Shown: positions 1 to 7,319 of the stretch, one piece after another
How the letters are laid out: every line of letters begins with the position of its first letter
Numbering within the stretch: position 1 is the stretch's first letter
Assembly: GCA_017521345.1 (NCBI GenBank)
Contig: JAFXCU010000202.1
Location: forward strand, 1-11,371
DNA length: 11,371 bases
Source of the DNA: Ruminiclostridium sp.
Lineage (GTDB): Bacteria; Bacillota_A; Clostridia; Oscillospirales; Oscillospiraceae
Direction of reading: 5' to 3'
Translations under genes and position numbers: made by a program
The notes under the pieces: generated by a model
Told to the model about the DNA's origin: nothing
Seen by the model: the letters and a program-made list of their open reading frames with translations, nothing else
The model's database searches: none

Positions 1-3000
1 GCCGTAGCCCTCATCCCAGAAGTTGTCGGGATCGCCCCAATAGTCAAAGGCATAGCCGGTGTTGGGGGTCACAATAACAGAAACTTCAGCGGTATTCACG
101 GGAGTGATATTACCGACATACTGACCAGCATTGTTTGCAGGGAGGGTAAAGATCTGAACTGCGCCATCGCCGGTGACAGTGCCTCGGCCATTGGCTGCTG
201 CGGAGAACTTCACCAGAGCCTGCTTGTAATCGGGAATGCCGTCGCCACCGGCGGGGGTATCCTTGTCATTAGGATCCGTTGTTTCATCCGCATCCTTCCA
301 GTCGTCCTTGGCAAAGTGAGCGTAGAAAATGGTGGTGGAACCCGCATCAACGGTTCTGGAAGTAGTGACGTTAGCCTCGGTCAGCTTATCAGAAGAATCG
401 CTGCCCAGAGTCCAGTAATCAAATGCCCAGCCATCCTCGGGGTCAACAATCACACCATCCAGAGTCGGAGTGACAGTACCGGAGGATGCTCCATTAGCAA
501 AGGTCGTAACCTGATAGATGTTGCCGGAAACAGTACCCTGCTGATAGTTTACAGTATGGAACTCCACCATAGCCTGATACTTGTCAGGGGTGCCATCACC
601 GCCGGTGGGGCTGTCGGGACCATTGGGGTCATCTTTCCAGTCGTCCTTGGCAAAGCTGACCTTGAATGTGTAGGTCTTACCGCCATCAGCATTGTTAATA
701 ACAGGCTTGATGGATGCTCCGTTGCGATTCAGGGTCGCAGTGTCGTTCGCATCACTCTCATTCGCCACATACGACCACAAATCCACAGCGTAGCCGGAAG
801 CGGGAGCAGCGGTAGAGCCGGAAGTTACAGTAACCTCAACATCGGTAAAGTCCTCACCAGGAATGGTGTAAATCTCACCGACAGGAGTGGTCGTGCCGTT
901 TGCCTCTGCCTCATAGCGAACATGGACCTGCTCGGAATCGGGGATACCATCGCCGCCGGTCAGGGCATCCTCCGTGATGTTGTCGTTTTCGTTCGCTTCG
1001 GCATCTGCCCAGCTGTCCAGAGTCCAGGTGGCATAGAGTTTGGTTTCTGCTTGCACATTCGCAGCAATCTCGGTTACGGATTCACCGCGTTCATTCACCC
1101 AGCCAGTAAAGACATACCCTGCACGGGTGGGAACATCTTTCCAGTTACCATCTGCATCCTTAAGATAGGTTGCATGGCTCCAGGTGTGGGAGGTAACTGT
1201 CATGCCCATAAGCTCAATGGTACTGTTAATGCCACCGGGCTTTTCCATGTAGTACTTGATGGGATAGGTCTTGGGCACTAACTTGGCAATCAGAAGCTGG
1301 GTCTGCTCATAACGCTCTGTGGTGGCAGAAGTATCGGCTTCCTTATACTCGGCAGAACCATTATACTCCACAGTGTAAGGTTCATTACCAGTCAGGTCAA
1401 CAGTATCGACTGCCTCAACTCTAATCGCATAGTCATAGAGGTAACCCTGGGGATGATACTTCCACACGGAATAGGTATCCACCTTATCAACCTCGCTGGT
1501 CTGGCCAGTGAATCCACGGAAACCATCCTGCATTTGGCTGATCACAGGCCAATCGCGAGGGGAATCGCTTTCAGACGGTTTATCGTCGTAGAGGACCATA
1601 ACTTCTGCGTTAGCGGGCTTGAAACCTTCCCCGATGGCAGAAGCATCTACCAGGTAGCTAAGGTCGAAGGTCGCAGGCTCAAAGTTCATCTTGACATCCA
1701 CACGAGCCACATCGTCATTATTGTTGTCGACAGCATTGAACGAACTGGTGCCATACTCCGTTACGTTCTCATTCTTGTACAGCACATTATAATTTCGGCC
1801 CAGGACCTGAATGCGCCAGGTACCGGTGTTTTCCAGATTTATAAACTCGTAGTCGCCGGTACCGCTCGGGTTCTCGCCACTGTATGTAATGGAAACAGAA
1901 CGGGAGTCAACGTTGATAAAGTGGTCGCTGCCTTCCGCGGCATGCTGAAGCAGAACGGTTACACTGGTAATGCGGTCTGCTTCATTGATCGTCTTTGTTT
2001 CACCGTCTAAGGTGTAGGTAGCATCTACATGGATGTCACCCAGAACGGTCAGGGGATGCTTCCACTTGGCATAAAGATGCTTGTCCGCAGTCAGACGCTC
2101 GTTGCTTTCTGCAGGATCGGTCAAAGCTTCGTCCTCGAACCAGCCTTCAAAAACATGGCCCTGCTTTTCGTGGACAGGAGTATACTTCGTCAGATCAGGG
2201 ACCTGATACTGATCCGCAAGGGTCAACATAGCTTCACCCTCGGTCGTGCCGCCGTTTCCATGGAAGATAACATCGAACAGCTCCATGGTAATCACAGCAC
2301 GGAGGGTGCCCAGCTGAGTGTCATTTTCATTTTCGAAATAGGCATATTTAAATCCGCCATATTTCTCATTTGTCTCAATATCCTGCATCATGCCAGTGAA
2401 GAGATTATCCGTGTAACTCTCTGCTGCACTATCAGGAGTTGCGGGAACGATCTTTCCATCGTAAACGAAGGAGTCAATGATAAAACGGTAGCCATAGGGC
2501 TCATCATTCTTATTATGATCAACCGTCCAAACCGTATGAGAACCGCTGCCTTCACCGGTAACATCATCGATGTTCACACGGATACCAGGGTTGTTCCCAG
2601 CATGCTCCTGAATGAATTCCCAGGAGTTGCTGGTGCTATCCCAGTAAATGACCTTGGCGATCACAGCATCGGGATAAGCTTCCTCGGGAACCCCTTCATC
2701 CATTGCAACAGAGAAATTCAGTTCTGCGTCATCAGGTGCATACTTGAGGACAACATCAATGGTCCAATCATGGGTAACAGAATCCTGTGTTGCAGAGATC
2801 GACTTCACCTCATAGCCAGCCTTGGTTACAGTTACATTGTAATCCAGGTCACCTCGCATATTCGCAAAGGTTGCTTTCTTCGCCTGGTACTCAGTTTTCG
2901 TTACATTTTTTTCATCTGCATCATCGGGAGTAATTTGATATGCAAACTTCTCCTCACCATAGCCATCAGCAGACAGGTTCAGTTCTCCATCATCCACTTC

Positions 3001-5475
3001 CAGCCAGGAATCCGTACCAGACTTAGGCTTGGAAATCAACTCAACAATGACGTTATCCTTGGAGGAGCTATCATCCCAGTTATCGCCATAGGTATGATCA
3101 ATGGTCACATTGATCTTCACATCCACCTTCTCCACCCACTGGGCTGCCAGGCGATAGGGCTTGGTAATGCTGTTGGTCAGAGATGCGTTGGGCTGATAAA
3201 TCTCGCCTTTGTCTACAGTGTTGTCATTATCAGCATCATACCACCAACCGTCAAAGGTATAGCCCTCTCTGGTGGGGGCATTGCCGACAGTCACAGAGGT
3301 ACCCAGGTGATGGTGTGCATCAGCAGGAACGCTGCCAGAATCTGCTCCATTACCGTCGTAAATCACGGAATAGTAGTGGCATTCCTTGGTGACATCACCA
3401 TTCTCCACCACGATGATCTGGCTGCACACGGGCTTCGTTCCGCCCTGGTGGTAGATTCGGTAGGTTCCGTTGGGAACGTTCTTAAATAGGTAGGTGCCGG
3501 TTGTTCCTTCAGGTTCAACACAAGAAAATTCCTCGGAAGAGGCATCTGTCTTCAGAACAGGTACTTCTTCCTGATCATGAATCACCGAATCATCAACCGG
3601 ATTTTCATCCAGGAAGAGTTTCAGGGTGACATCAAAGGTCTTCATGACAGGGGTAAACCTAGCCTTATAGGTTACATCACCTGTCACTGCAGGAAGGGGC
3701 GCATCCTTTCCGTATACTTCTCCCTCATCCTCCATGCGGTCCCCGTCCTTATCGCACCACCAGCCATTGAAGACATAGGTGTAATTTGCGGTGTCGGGTC
3801 TGGTAGGATACTGACCTCTGGCTGCATCACCTTCGATCAGATAGGCAGGAACAGCACCATAGTCCTTATGATCCTGCCCCAACTGGCTATCGTTGTAGTT
3901 CAGCCAGGTGACCGTGTACTGGTTTGTGGTTTGGGTATAGGTAGCTACATACTCCTGATCCCCGGTGACAGCTGCGGGAACGGGAGACCAGCCGGCAAAG
4001 CGGTAAGTGTACTGGGCCGTGTTCTTCGCCGCTGCCAGTTGGGCAGTGGTTCCCTTGTCGTTCGCATTGTCATAGGTGGGGAAGGTGTTGTAAGGTACGT
4101 TTTCATCAATTTCCAGAAGGGTATGATCTGCATCATACCACTTGACGGTGTATGTATTCAGAACAGGGGTATACACTGCGATATAAACCTGGTCTGCACC
4201 GTTCACAGGGGTAATGGCAGGAGACCAACCGGCAAAAGTATAGGTATACTGGTTGTCCGCTGCCTTCTTAGGCGTGTCACCGTTGTATTCAGGACGAGTA
4301 CCGTTGGTGACATCTATGTCCTTTTCCAGAACAGTCTTGCCGTCCTCGTTCAGCCAGGTGACCGTGTAGGCATTGTCCTTCCACTGGGCAGTGTAAGTGA
4401 CGTTTCCGGTAACGGTTTCCGCAACCTCGCTGTCCCAGCCATCAAACACCATGGTACCGCCGGGATACACCGGGGTGCCGCCCTGGAAACTGGGGGTGTT
4501 TGTTCCATACACCAGACCGGTATACTTCTGGTCATTGAATGCGTTTACATTTTCAAGACCATCCGTATAAGTGACGGTATAGGTCTTATACTGGTTGCTC
4601 ACCGTGATACCGACATTGGATTGGGTATATCTTCCGTTATATGTGGAGCTATACTTGAGGGAACCATCGGTAGCAATGAGAATATAAACCGGTGCAGACT
4701 GCCACTTGTCACTGCTGCTTTCTACCAGTTCATAGTAACCAAAGCCGATCTCGGTGCCTTCCACAGAACTCTGAATGGCAGCAGACTTCTGACCAGCCGG
4801 TATGGTTGCCGTCATGGTGACCTCAGAATCCTTGACATAGGTCATAGGCTCTACGGGCACATAATTCTCGGTCTGCGCCAGTTCCCGCAGAGTGAAGGTA
4901 AAGGTTTCGTCCTGGGACTGTGCCGCAGGAATGGTCTTGGTCAGCTTCAGCTCTGCAGGCTCAATTTTCTTGGTGAGTACGCCATCAATATGGATGTGCT
5001 CATAATTGACACCGCAGTAGCAGCGCAGATTGCTGGAACCACGCTTGCAGATAGTGACCCAAACCAGGTCGTAATTTTCCTCAGTGTAAGTCACACCATT
5101 GATACGAAGAGAGCCAAACTTTTTGAAGGTTTCTTCTGTGTATCCCTCAGGCCACGTTTGAATAAATTGGGTAACCTCCTCCTCGTAGTTAACGTTACGG
5201 ATGCCGTTCTGCGAGGCGATCTGAGTGTTCGAATCTGCTGCGGGGGTTGCATAGGTTCCTCCCTTAGCACCCCACAGCTCCTCCTTATAGTTCAGATAGT
5301 CGCCGTTGGGGTTTGCCGCCTGGCCAGGTTCCGCAATAAAATAGTGGATGGGCAGGCTTTCCGCTTCTTCAGAGCTTCCCGGACGATTGTCGCCCGGAGC
5401 TGCCAGCACACTGGTCGGCAACAGCGAGAAGGCCATTGCCATGGCCATAAACATGGCCAAAATTCGTTTTTTCAT
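1..5475 (-). CDS. Giant modular surface adhesin with InlB-type B-repeats (C-terminus beyond left edge)
   Basis: A single minus-strand frame stays open from the ATG at 5475 to base 1 (1,825 codons, no stop), so the C-terminus and any wall anchor are missing. A Sec signal peptide covers residues 1-26 (MKKR, Met/Ala-rich core, VLAA). About residues 175-296 resemble a Spy0128/FctA-type pilin domain (LKLTKTI near 177-183, YYELVE). InlB/Listeria-Bacteroides B-repeats (YTV start, F-x-GW, AQW/YATW end) follow, with their GW tryptophans at residues 365 (the AQW of the first), 417, 496, 572, 744, 1112 and 1459. CnaB-like and Ig-like beta modules lie between 744 and 1459 and are duplicated. From about 1490 come units carrying GGDG(I/T)PD loops at 1507, 1625 and 1743. 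Family knowledge suggests an extracellular stalk for adhesion to host, mucin or other cells; the ligand is unknown. Codons are more A/T-ending than in the genes to the right. The RBS AAAGGAGGAG (5484-5493) fixes the start. Confidence 0.93.
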   Translation of the reverse strand, partial: MKKRILAMFMAMAMAFSLLPTSVLAAPGDNRPGSSEEAESLPIHYFIAEPGQAANPNGDYLNYKEELWGAKGGTYATPAADSNTQIASQNGIRNVNYEEEVTQFIQTWPEGYTEETFKKFGSLRINGVTYTEENYDLVWVTICKRGSSNLRCYCGVNYEHIHIDGVLTKKIEPAELKLTKTIPAAQSQDETFTFTLRELAQTENYVPVEPMTYVKDSEVTMTATIPAGQKSAAIQSSVEGTEIGFGYYELVESSSDKWQSAPVYILIATDGSLKYSSTYNGRYTQSNVGITVSNQYKTYTVTYTDGLENVNAFNDQKYTGLVYGTNTPSFQGGTPVYPGGTMVFDGWDSEVAETVTGNVTYTAQWKDNAYTVTWLNEDGKTVLEKDIDVTNGTRPEYNGDTPKKAADNQYTYTFAGWSPAITPVNGADQVYIAVYTPVLNTYTVKWYDADHTLLEIDENVPYNTFPTYDNANDKGTTAQLAAAKNTAQYTYRFAGWSPVPAAVTGDQEYVATYTQTTNQYTVTWLNYNDSQLGQDHKDYGAVPAYLIEGDAARGQYPTRPDTANYTYVFNGWWCDKDGDRMEDEGEVYGKDAPLPAVTGDVTYKARFTPVMKTFDVTLKLFLDENPVDDSVIHDQEEVPVLKTDASSEEFSCVEPEGTTGTYLFKNVPNGTYRIYHQGGTKPVCSQIIVVENGDVTKECHYYSVIYDGNGADSGSVPADAHHHLGTSVTVGNAPTREGYTFDGWWYDADNDNTVDKGEIYQPNASLTNSITKPYRLAAQWVEKVDVKINVTIDHTYGDNWDDSSSKDNVIVELISKPKSGTDSWLEVDDGELNLSADGYGEEKFAYQITPDDADEKNVTKTEYQAKKATFANMRGDLDYNVTVTKAGYEVKSISATQDSVTHDWTIDVVLKYAPDDAELNFSVAMDEGVPEEAYPDAVIAKVIYWDSTSNSWEFIQEHAGNNPGIRVNIDDVTGEGSGSHTVWTVDHNKNDEPYGYRFIIDSFVYDGKIVPATPDSAAESYTDNLFTGMMQDIETNEKYGGFKYAYFENENDTQLGTLRAVITMELFDVIFHGNGGTTEGEAMLTLADQYQVPDLTKYTPVHEKQGHVFEGWFEDEALTDPAESNERLTADKHLYAKWKHPLTVLGDIHVDATYTLDGETKTINEADRITSVTVLLQHAAEGSDHFINVDSRSVSITYSGENPSGTGDYEFINLENTGTWRIQVLGRNYNVLYKNENVTEYGTSSFNAVDNNNDDVARVDVKMNFEPATFDLSYLVDASAIGEGFKPANAEVMVLYDDKPSESDSPRDWPVISQMQDGFRGFTGQTSEVDKVDTYSVWKYHPQGYLYDYAIRVEAVDTVDLTGNEPYTVEYNGSAEYKEADTSATTERYEQTQLLIAKLVPKTYPIKYYMEKPGGINSTIELMGMTVTSHTWSHATYLKDADGNWKDVPTRAGYVFTGWVNERGESVTEIAANVQAETKLYATWTLDSWADAEANENDNITEDALTGGDGIPDSEQVHVRYEAEANGTTTPVGEIYTIPGEDFTDVEVTVTSGSTAAPASGYAVDLWSYVANESDANDTATLNRNGASIKPVINNADGGKTYTFKVSFAKDDWKDDPNGPDSPTGGDGTPDKYQAMVEFHTVNYQQGTVSGNIYQVTTFANGASSGTVTPTLDGVIVDPEDGWAFDYWTLGSDSSDKLTEANVTTSRTVDAGSTTIFYAHFAKDDWKDADETTDPNDKDTPAGGDGIPDYKQALVKFSAAANGRGTVTGDGAVQIFTLPANNAGQYVGNITPVNTAEVSVIVTPNTGYAFDYWGDPDNFWDEGYG

Positions 5476-5483
5476 ATGATGTT

Positions 5484-5493
5484 CTCCTCCTTT
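5484..5493 (-). promoter_or_regulatory. Strong ribosome binding site of the adhesin gene
   Basis: On the minus strand AAAGGAGGAG lies about 8 nt before the ATG at 5475. It is a near-perfect anti-16S match with good spacing, and it settles the start codon of the giant surface protein. Confidence 0.9.
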
Positions 5494-5507
5494 GTAGTAT
5501 TCTGCAC

Positions 5508-5530
5508 GCATCCTCTTGGATGCCTTTTTT
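5508..5530 (+). other. Leader hairpin with plus-strand T-run (terminator-like)
   Basis: GCATCC-TCTT-GGATGC forms a 6-bp stem with a 4-nt loop at 5508-5523, followed on the plus strand by C and six T (5525-5530). Read on the plus strand it looks like a short intrinsic terminator, though no plus-strand gene feeds it. Read on the minus strand it sits in the adhesin 5' leader, between the promoter and the RBS. It could stop antisense transcription or shape the leader mRNA; I cannot tell which. Confidence 0.45.
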
Positions 5531-5557
5531 ACAACCTTTTGTATCTTTGCCACTGAA

Positions 5558-5586
5558 ATTTTACCACATTTTCCCTTCCAACTCAA
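5558..5586 (-). promoter_or_regulatory. Predicted sigma-A promoter of the adhesin gene
   Basis: On the minus strand, -35 TTGAGT (5581-5586) is followed by a 17-bp spacer and -10 TAAAAT (5558-5563). The -10 is preceded by TGG, an extended -10 (TGn) signature. The -10 matches consensus in 5 of 6 positions and the -35 in 4 of 6. It leaves a leader of about 75 nt before the ATG at 5475. Confidence 0.65.
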
Positions 5587-5634
5587 TATGTATATAGGCA
5601 AATTCCCTGACTTTGTGCAATTTCCCCCGACACC

Positions 5635-5651
5635 TTTGACAATCTGTCAAA
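5635..5651. promoter_or_regulatory. Perfect inverted repeat, possible operator
   Basis: TTTGACA-ATC-TGTCAAA is a perfect 7-3-7 inverted repeat about 50 bp upstream of the predicted adhesin -35 box. Its size and symmetry fit a dimeric regulator site. Each arm contains a -35-like TTGACA, but no -10 box is found at a proper distance on either strand, so I read it as a possible operator rather than a promoter. Confidence 0.35.
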
Positions 5652-5676
5652 ACCGCAGGGCAGGGTCCGCCGTTGT

Positions 5677-5691
5677 TTGTATATTATACAA
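5677..5691. repeat. AT-rich palindrome TTGTATA-T-TATACAA
   Basis: This is a perfect 7-1-7 palindrome in the adhesin upstream spacer. The minus strand contains a consensus -10 hexamer TATAAT (5683-5688), but no -35 box is visible 16-18 bp upstream of it. It may be a protein-binding site or a lone -10. Confidence 0.35.
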
Positions 5692-5715
5692 CAAAAATAG
5701 GGTTCATTTGGCATC

Positions 5716-5751
5716 TGCGTCAAATTGGGTCGTTTTTGCGTCAAATTGGGT
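5716..5751. repeat. Two identical 15-bp direct repeats offset by 21 bp
   Basis: TGCGTCAAATTGGGT occurs at 5716-5730 and again at 5737-5751. The flanking bases differ, so the repeat is exactly 15 bp. The 21-bp offset is two helical turns, which would put both copies on the same face of the DNA. There are only two copies and the gap is 6 bp, which rules out a CRISPR array. Confidence 0.6.
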
Positions 5752-5788
5752 TGGGGCTCGGCAGTCGAAGCGTTGTGCTGTGTCGGCA

Positions 5789-5860
5789 GGCTACAATCCC
5801 TCAGTCAGCCCTCTCAGTCTTCTCCCTTCGGTCGAATCCAGCTCTCCCAGAGGGAGAGCT
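5789..5860. repeat. REP-like intergenic palindromic element
   Basis: The stretch begins near CTACAATCCCTCAGTCAG and ends in a perfect hairpin, AGCTCTCCC-AGA-GGGAGAGCT (5840-5860, 9-bp arms). This layout, CCCTCAGTC at one end and a CTCCC...GGGAG hairpin at the other, resembles short palindromic elements scattered between genes in gut Clostridia such as Faecalibacterium relatives. It lies beside the terminator of the SPFH operon. The hairpin is directly seen; the repeat-family assignment is from memory and inferred. Confidence 0.5.
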
Positions 5861-5863
5861 TAG

Positions 5864-5896
5864 AAAAACAGCCCTGACGTTCTTGTCAGGGCTGTT
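5864..5896 (-). terminator. Rho-independent terminator of the nfeD-stomatin operon
   Basis: AACAGCCCTGAC (5867-5878) and GTCAGGGCTGTT (5885-5896) form a perfect 12-bp stem with a 6-nt loop. On the minus strand a run of five T follows (complement of 5864-5868). It starts about 11 nt after the stomatin stop codon at 5908-5910. Confidence 0.88.
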
Positions 5897-5907
5897 GGTA
5901 TACTGTC

Positions 5908-6855
5908 TTATGCCTGCGGGGGAACGGTGGGGGTGGGTGCCTTGCCCGTCTCGGGCTTCTTGACGGTCTCCACCACGCCGGCGGCCAGACCGGCCAGGCC
6001 CTGGATCTCGGAGGGTATGATGATCTTGGTGGCCTTGCCGTTGGCGGCGGACTGGAAGGCCTCCAGCGCCTTGAGCTTCACCACCTGGTCGTTGGGGTTG
6101 GCCTCGTTCAGCAGCTTCAATGCGTCGGCCATGGCCTGGTTGACCTCACGGATGGCCTGGGCTTCTGCCTCTGCCGCCATGATACGGGCGGTCTTCTCTG
6201 CGTCTGCCCGGAGGATGCGGGACTCCTTCTCGCCCTCTGCCACCAGGATCTGGCTCTGCTTCTGGCCCTCTGCCTGGAGGATGGCCTCACGGCGTTCACG
6301 CTCGGCCCGCATCTGCTTTTCCATGGCGTTCTGGATGTCACGGGGAGGCAGGATGTTCTTCAGCTCCACACGGTTGACCTTGATGCCCCAGGGGTCGGTG
6401 GCCTCGTCCAGGATGCTGCGCATCCGGGCGTTGATCACATCACGAGAGGTGAGGGACTGGTCCAGCTCCAGCTCACCGATGATGTTTCGCAGGGTGGTGG
6501 CCGTCAGGTTCTCGATGGCGTTCATGGGGTTCTCCACGCCGTAGGCGTAGAGCTTGGGGTCGGTGATCTGGAAATACAGGACGGTGTCGATCTGCATGGT
6601 GACATTGTCCTTGGTGATGACCGGCTGGGGCGGGAAGTCAGCCACCTGTTCCTTCAGGGAGACCACCTTGCGGACCCGGTCGATGAAGGGGATCTTAAAA
6701 TGCAGGCCCACGCCCCACACCGCCTGGAAGGCACCAAGCCGCTCGATGACGTATGCCTTTGACTGCTGGACCACCCGGATGGACGTGGCCAGAACAGCCA
6801 GGATGACAAGGATAAACAGTACCAGAGTGATCTTACCTAACACACTACCTAACAT
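5908..6855 (-). CDS. Stomatin/prohibitin-like SPFH membrane protein (QmcA-like)
   Basis: This 315-residue protein is a membrane-anchored SPFH scaffold. Residues 8-29 form one N-terminal hydrophobic anchor. The SPFH (band 7) domain covers about 28-185, with the family hallmarks ERLGAF (38-43), GLHFKIPFID (50-59), DPWGIKV (154-160) and ELKNILPPRDI (164-174). A charged Ala/Glu-rich coiled coil with repeated AEG(Q/E)K blocks (about 180-240) probably drives ring-like oligomerisation. A short Pro/Thr tail ends the protein. Relatives organise membrane microdomains and often modulate membrane proteases; the exact client is unknown. It starts 3 nt after the upstream NfeD stop, with AAAGGA (6868-6873) inside the end of that gene, so translation is probably coupled. 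No key motif is missing and the length is usual for the family. Confidence 0.95.
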   Translation of the reverse strand: MLGSVLGKITLVLFILVILAVLATSIRVVQQSKAYVIERLGAFQAVWGVGLHFKIPFIDRVRKVVSLKEQVADFPPQPVITKDNVTMQIDTVLYFQITDPKLYAYGVENPMNAIENLTATTLRNIIGELELDQSLTSRDVINARMRSILDEATDPWGIKVNRVELKNILPPRDIQNAMEKQMRAERERREAILQAEGQKQSQILVAEGEKESRILRADAEKTARIMAAEAEAQAIREVNQAMADALKLLNEANPNDQVVKLKALEAFQSAANGKATKIIIPSEIQGLAGLAAGVVETVKKPETGKAPTPTVPPQA

Positions 6856-6858
6856 ATG

Positions 6859-7302
6859 TTACACCGTTCCTTTCTCCAGGGTGGACACAATGGCTTTGAC
6901 TCCTTCGATTCGTTCTACCCGGACCAGGGCACCTACGGGGATGACCTCCCCGGCGGCAGAGCGCGCGGTCCAGACGGCCCCGCCGACTTTGATCTGTCCG
7001 GATGCCTCAATGTTGTCGATGGTCTCGATGACGATGGCATCGGCATCCAGGATCCGGTCTGCATTGGTCTTTTCCGGGGCGGGCTGTATCCACTTCGCCG
7101 CCATGGGCCGCAGGATGGCCATGGTCAGAACGGACACAATGGCGAACAGCCCGATCTGTACCCAGAGGCCGGCTCCCAGCCAGGCGGCAAAGAGGGCCAC
7201 CAAGCTGCCGGCGCAAAACCAGATGGAGATGAGCCCAGCCGTAGCCCCTTCGATCCCGGCAAAGGCAATGAGCAGCACCAGCCATAACATGGGATAGTTC
7301 AC
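6859..7302 (-). CDS. Short NfeD-family membrane protein, GTG start
   Basis: This is a 147-residue NfeD-type protein. The N-terminal half is hydrophobic, with membrane segments at about 5-25 and 28-67. The soluble C-terminal part (about 85-142) is the small OB-fold domain, with the family pattern G-x-(I/V)-x-x-G-x-x-W-x-A (GQIKVGGAVWTA, 102-113) and a later PVGALVRVERIEG. NfeD proteins are membrane partners of SPFH proteins, and the next gene is exactly that. The protein lacks the N-terminal ClpP-like protease domain of long NfeD forms. I place the start at GTG 7302 because AGGGAGGAA (7311-7319) sits 8 nt upstream. An in-frame ATG at 7329 would add nine charged residues but has no ribosome site. 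Confidence 0.9.
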   Translation of the reverse strand: MNYPMLWLVLLIAFAGIEGATAGLISIWFCAGSLVALFAAWLGAGLWVQIGLFAIVSVLTMAILRPMAAKWIQPAPEKTNADRILDADAIVIETIDNIEASGQIKVGGAVWTARSAAGEVIPVGALVRVERIEGVKAIVSTLEKGTV

Positions 7303-7310
7303 AGTCCGCT

Positions 7311-7319
7311 TCCTCCCTT
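7311..7319 (-). promoter_or_regulatory. Ribosome binding site deciding the NfeD GTG start
   Basis: On the minus strand AAGGGAGGA, just before AGCGGACT and GTG (7302-7300), gives ideal spacing of about 8 nt. This element would fall inside the coding sequence if the ATG at 7329 were used, so it argues for the GTG. Confidence 0.75.

Noticed and set aside
316..5556. Long plus-strand open frames (316-1281, 1453-2010, 2029-3489, 3577-5556) opposite the adhesin
   Set aside because: They have no ribosome sites and their composition is low-complexity Ile/Val/Gly/Arg-rich. They are mirror images of the minus-strand codons of a protein with clear signal peptide and domains, so they are shadows.
5635..5664. 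TTGACA hexamers in the inverted repeat as true -35 boxes
   Set aside because: No -10-like sequence is found 16-18 bp downstream on either strand.
5716..5751. CRISPR array
   Set aside because: There are only two 15-bp copies, with a 6-bp gap, no further repeats and no cas genes.
5516..5963. Small plus-strand open frames of 115 and 96 codons in the spacer
   Set aside because: They run across the adhesin promoter, the REP-like hairpin and the operon terminator. They lack ribosome sites and show no recognisable protein.
5927..7297. Plus-strand frames of 205 and 247 codons opposite the stomatin and nfeD genes
   Set aside because: The minus strand encodes clear SPFH and NfeD proteins in the same bases; the plus frames are Ser/Arg/Thr-rich shadows.
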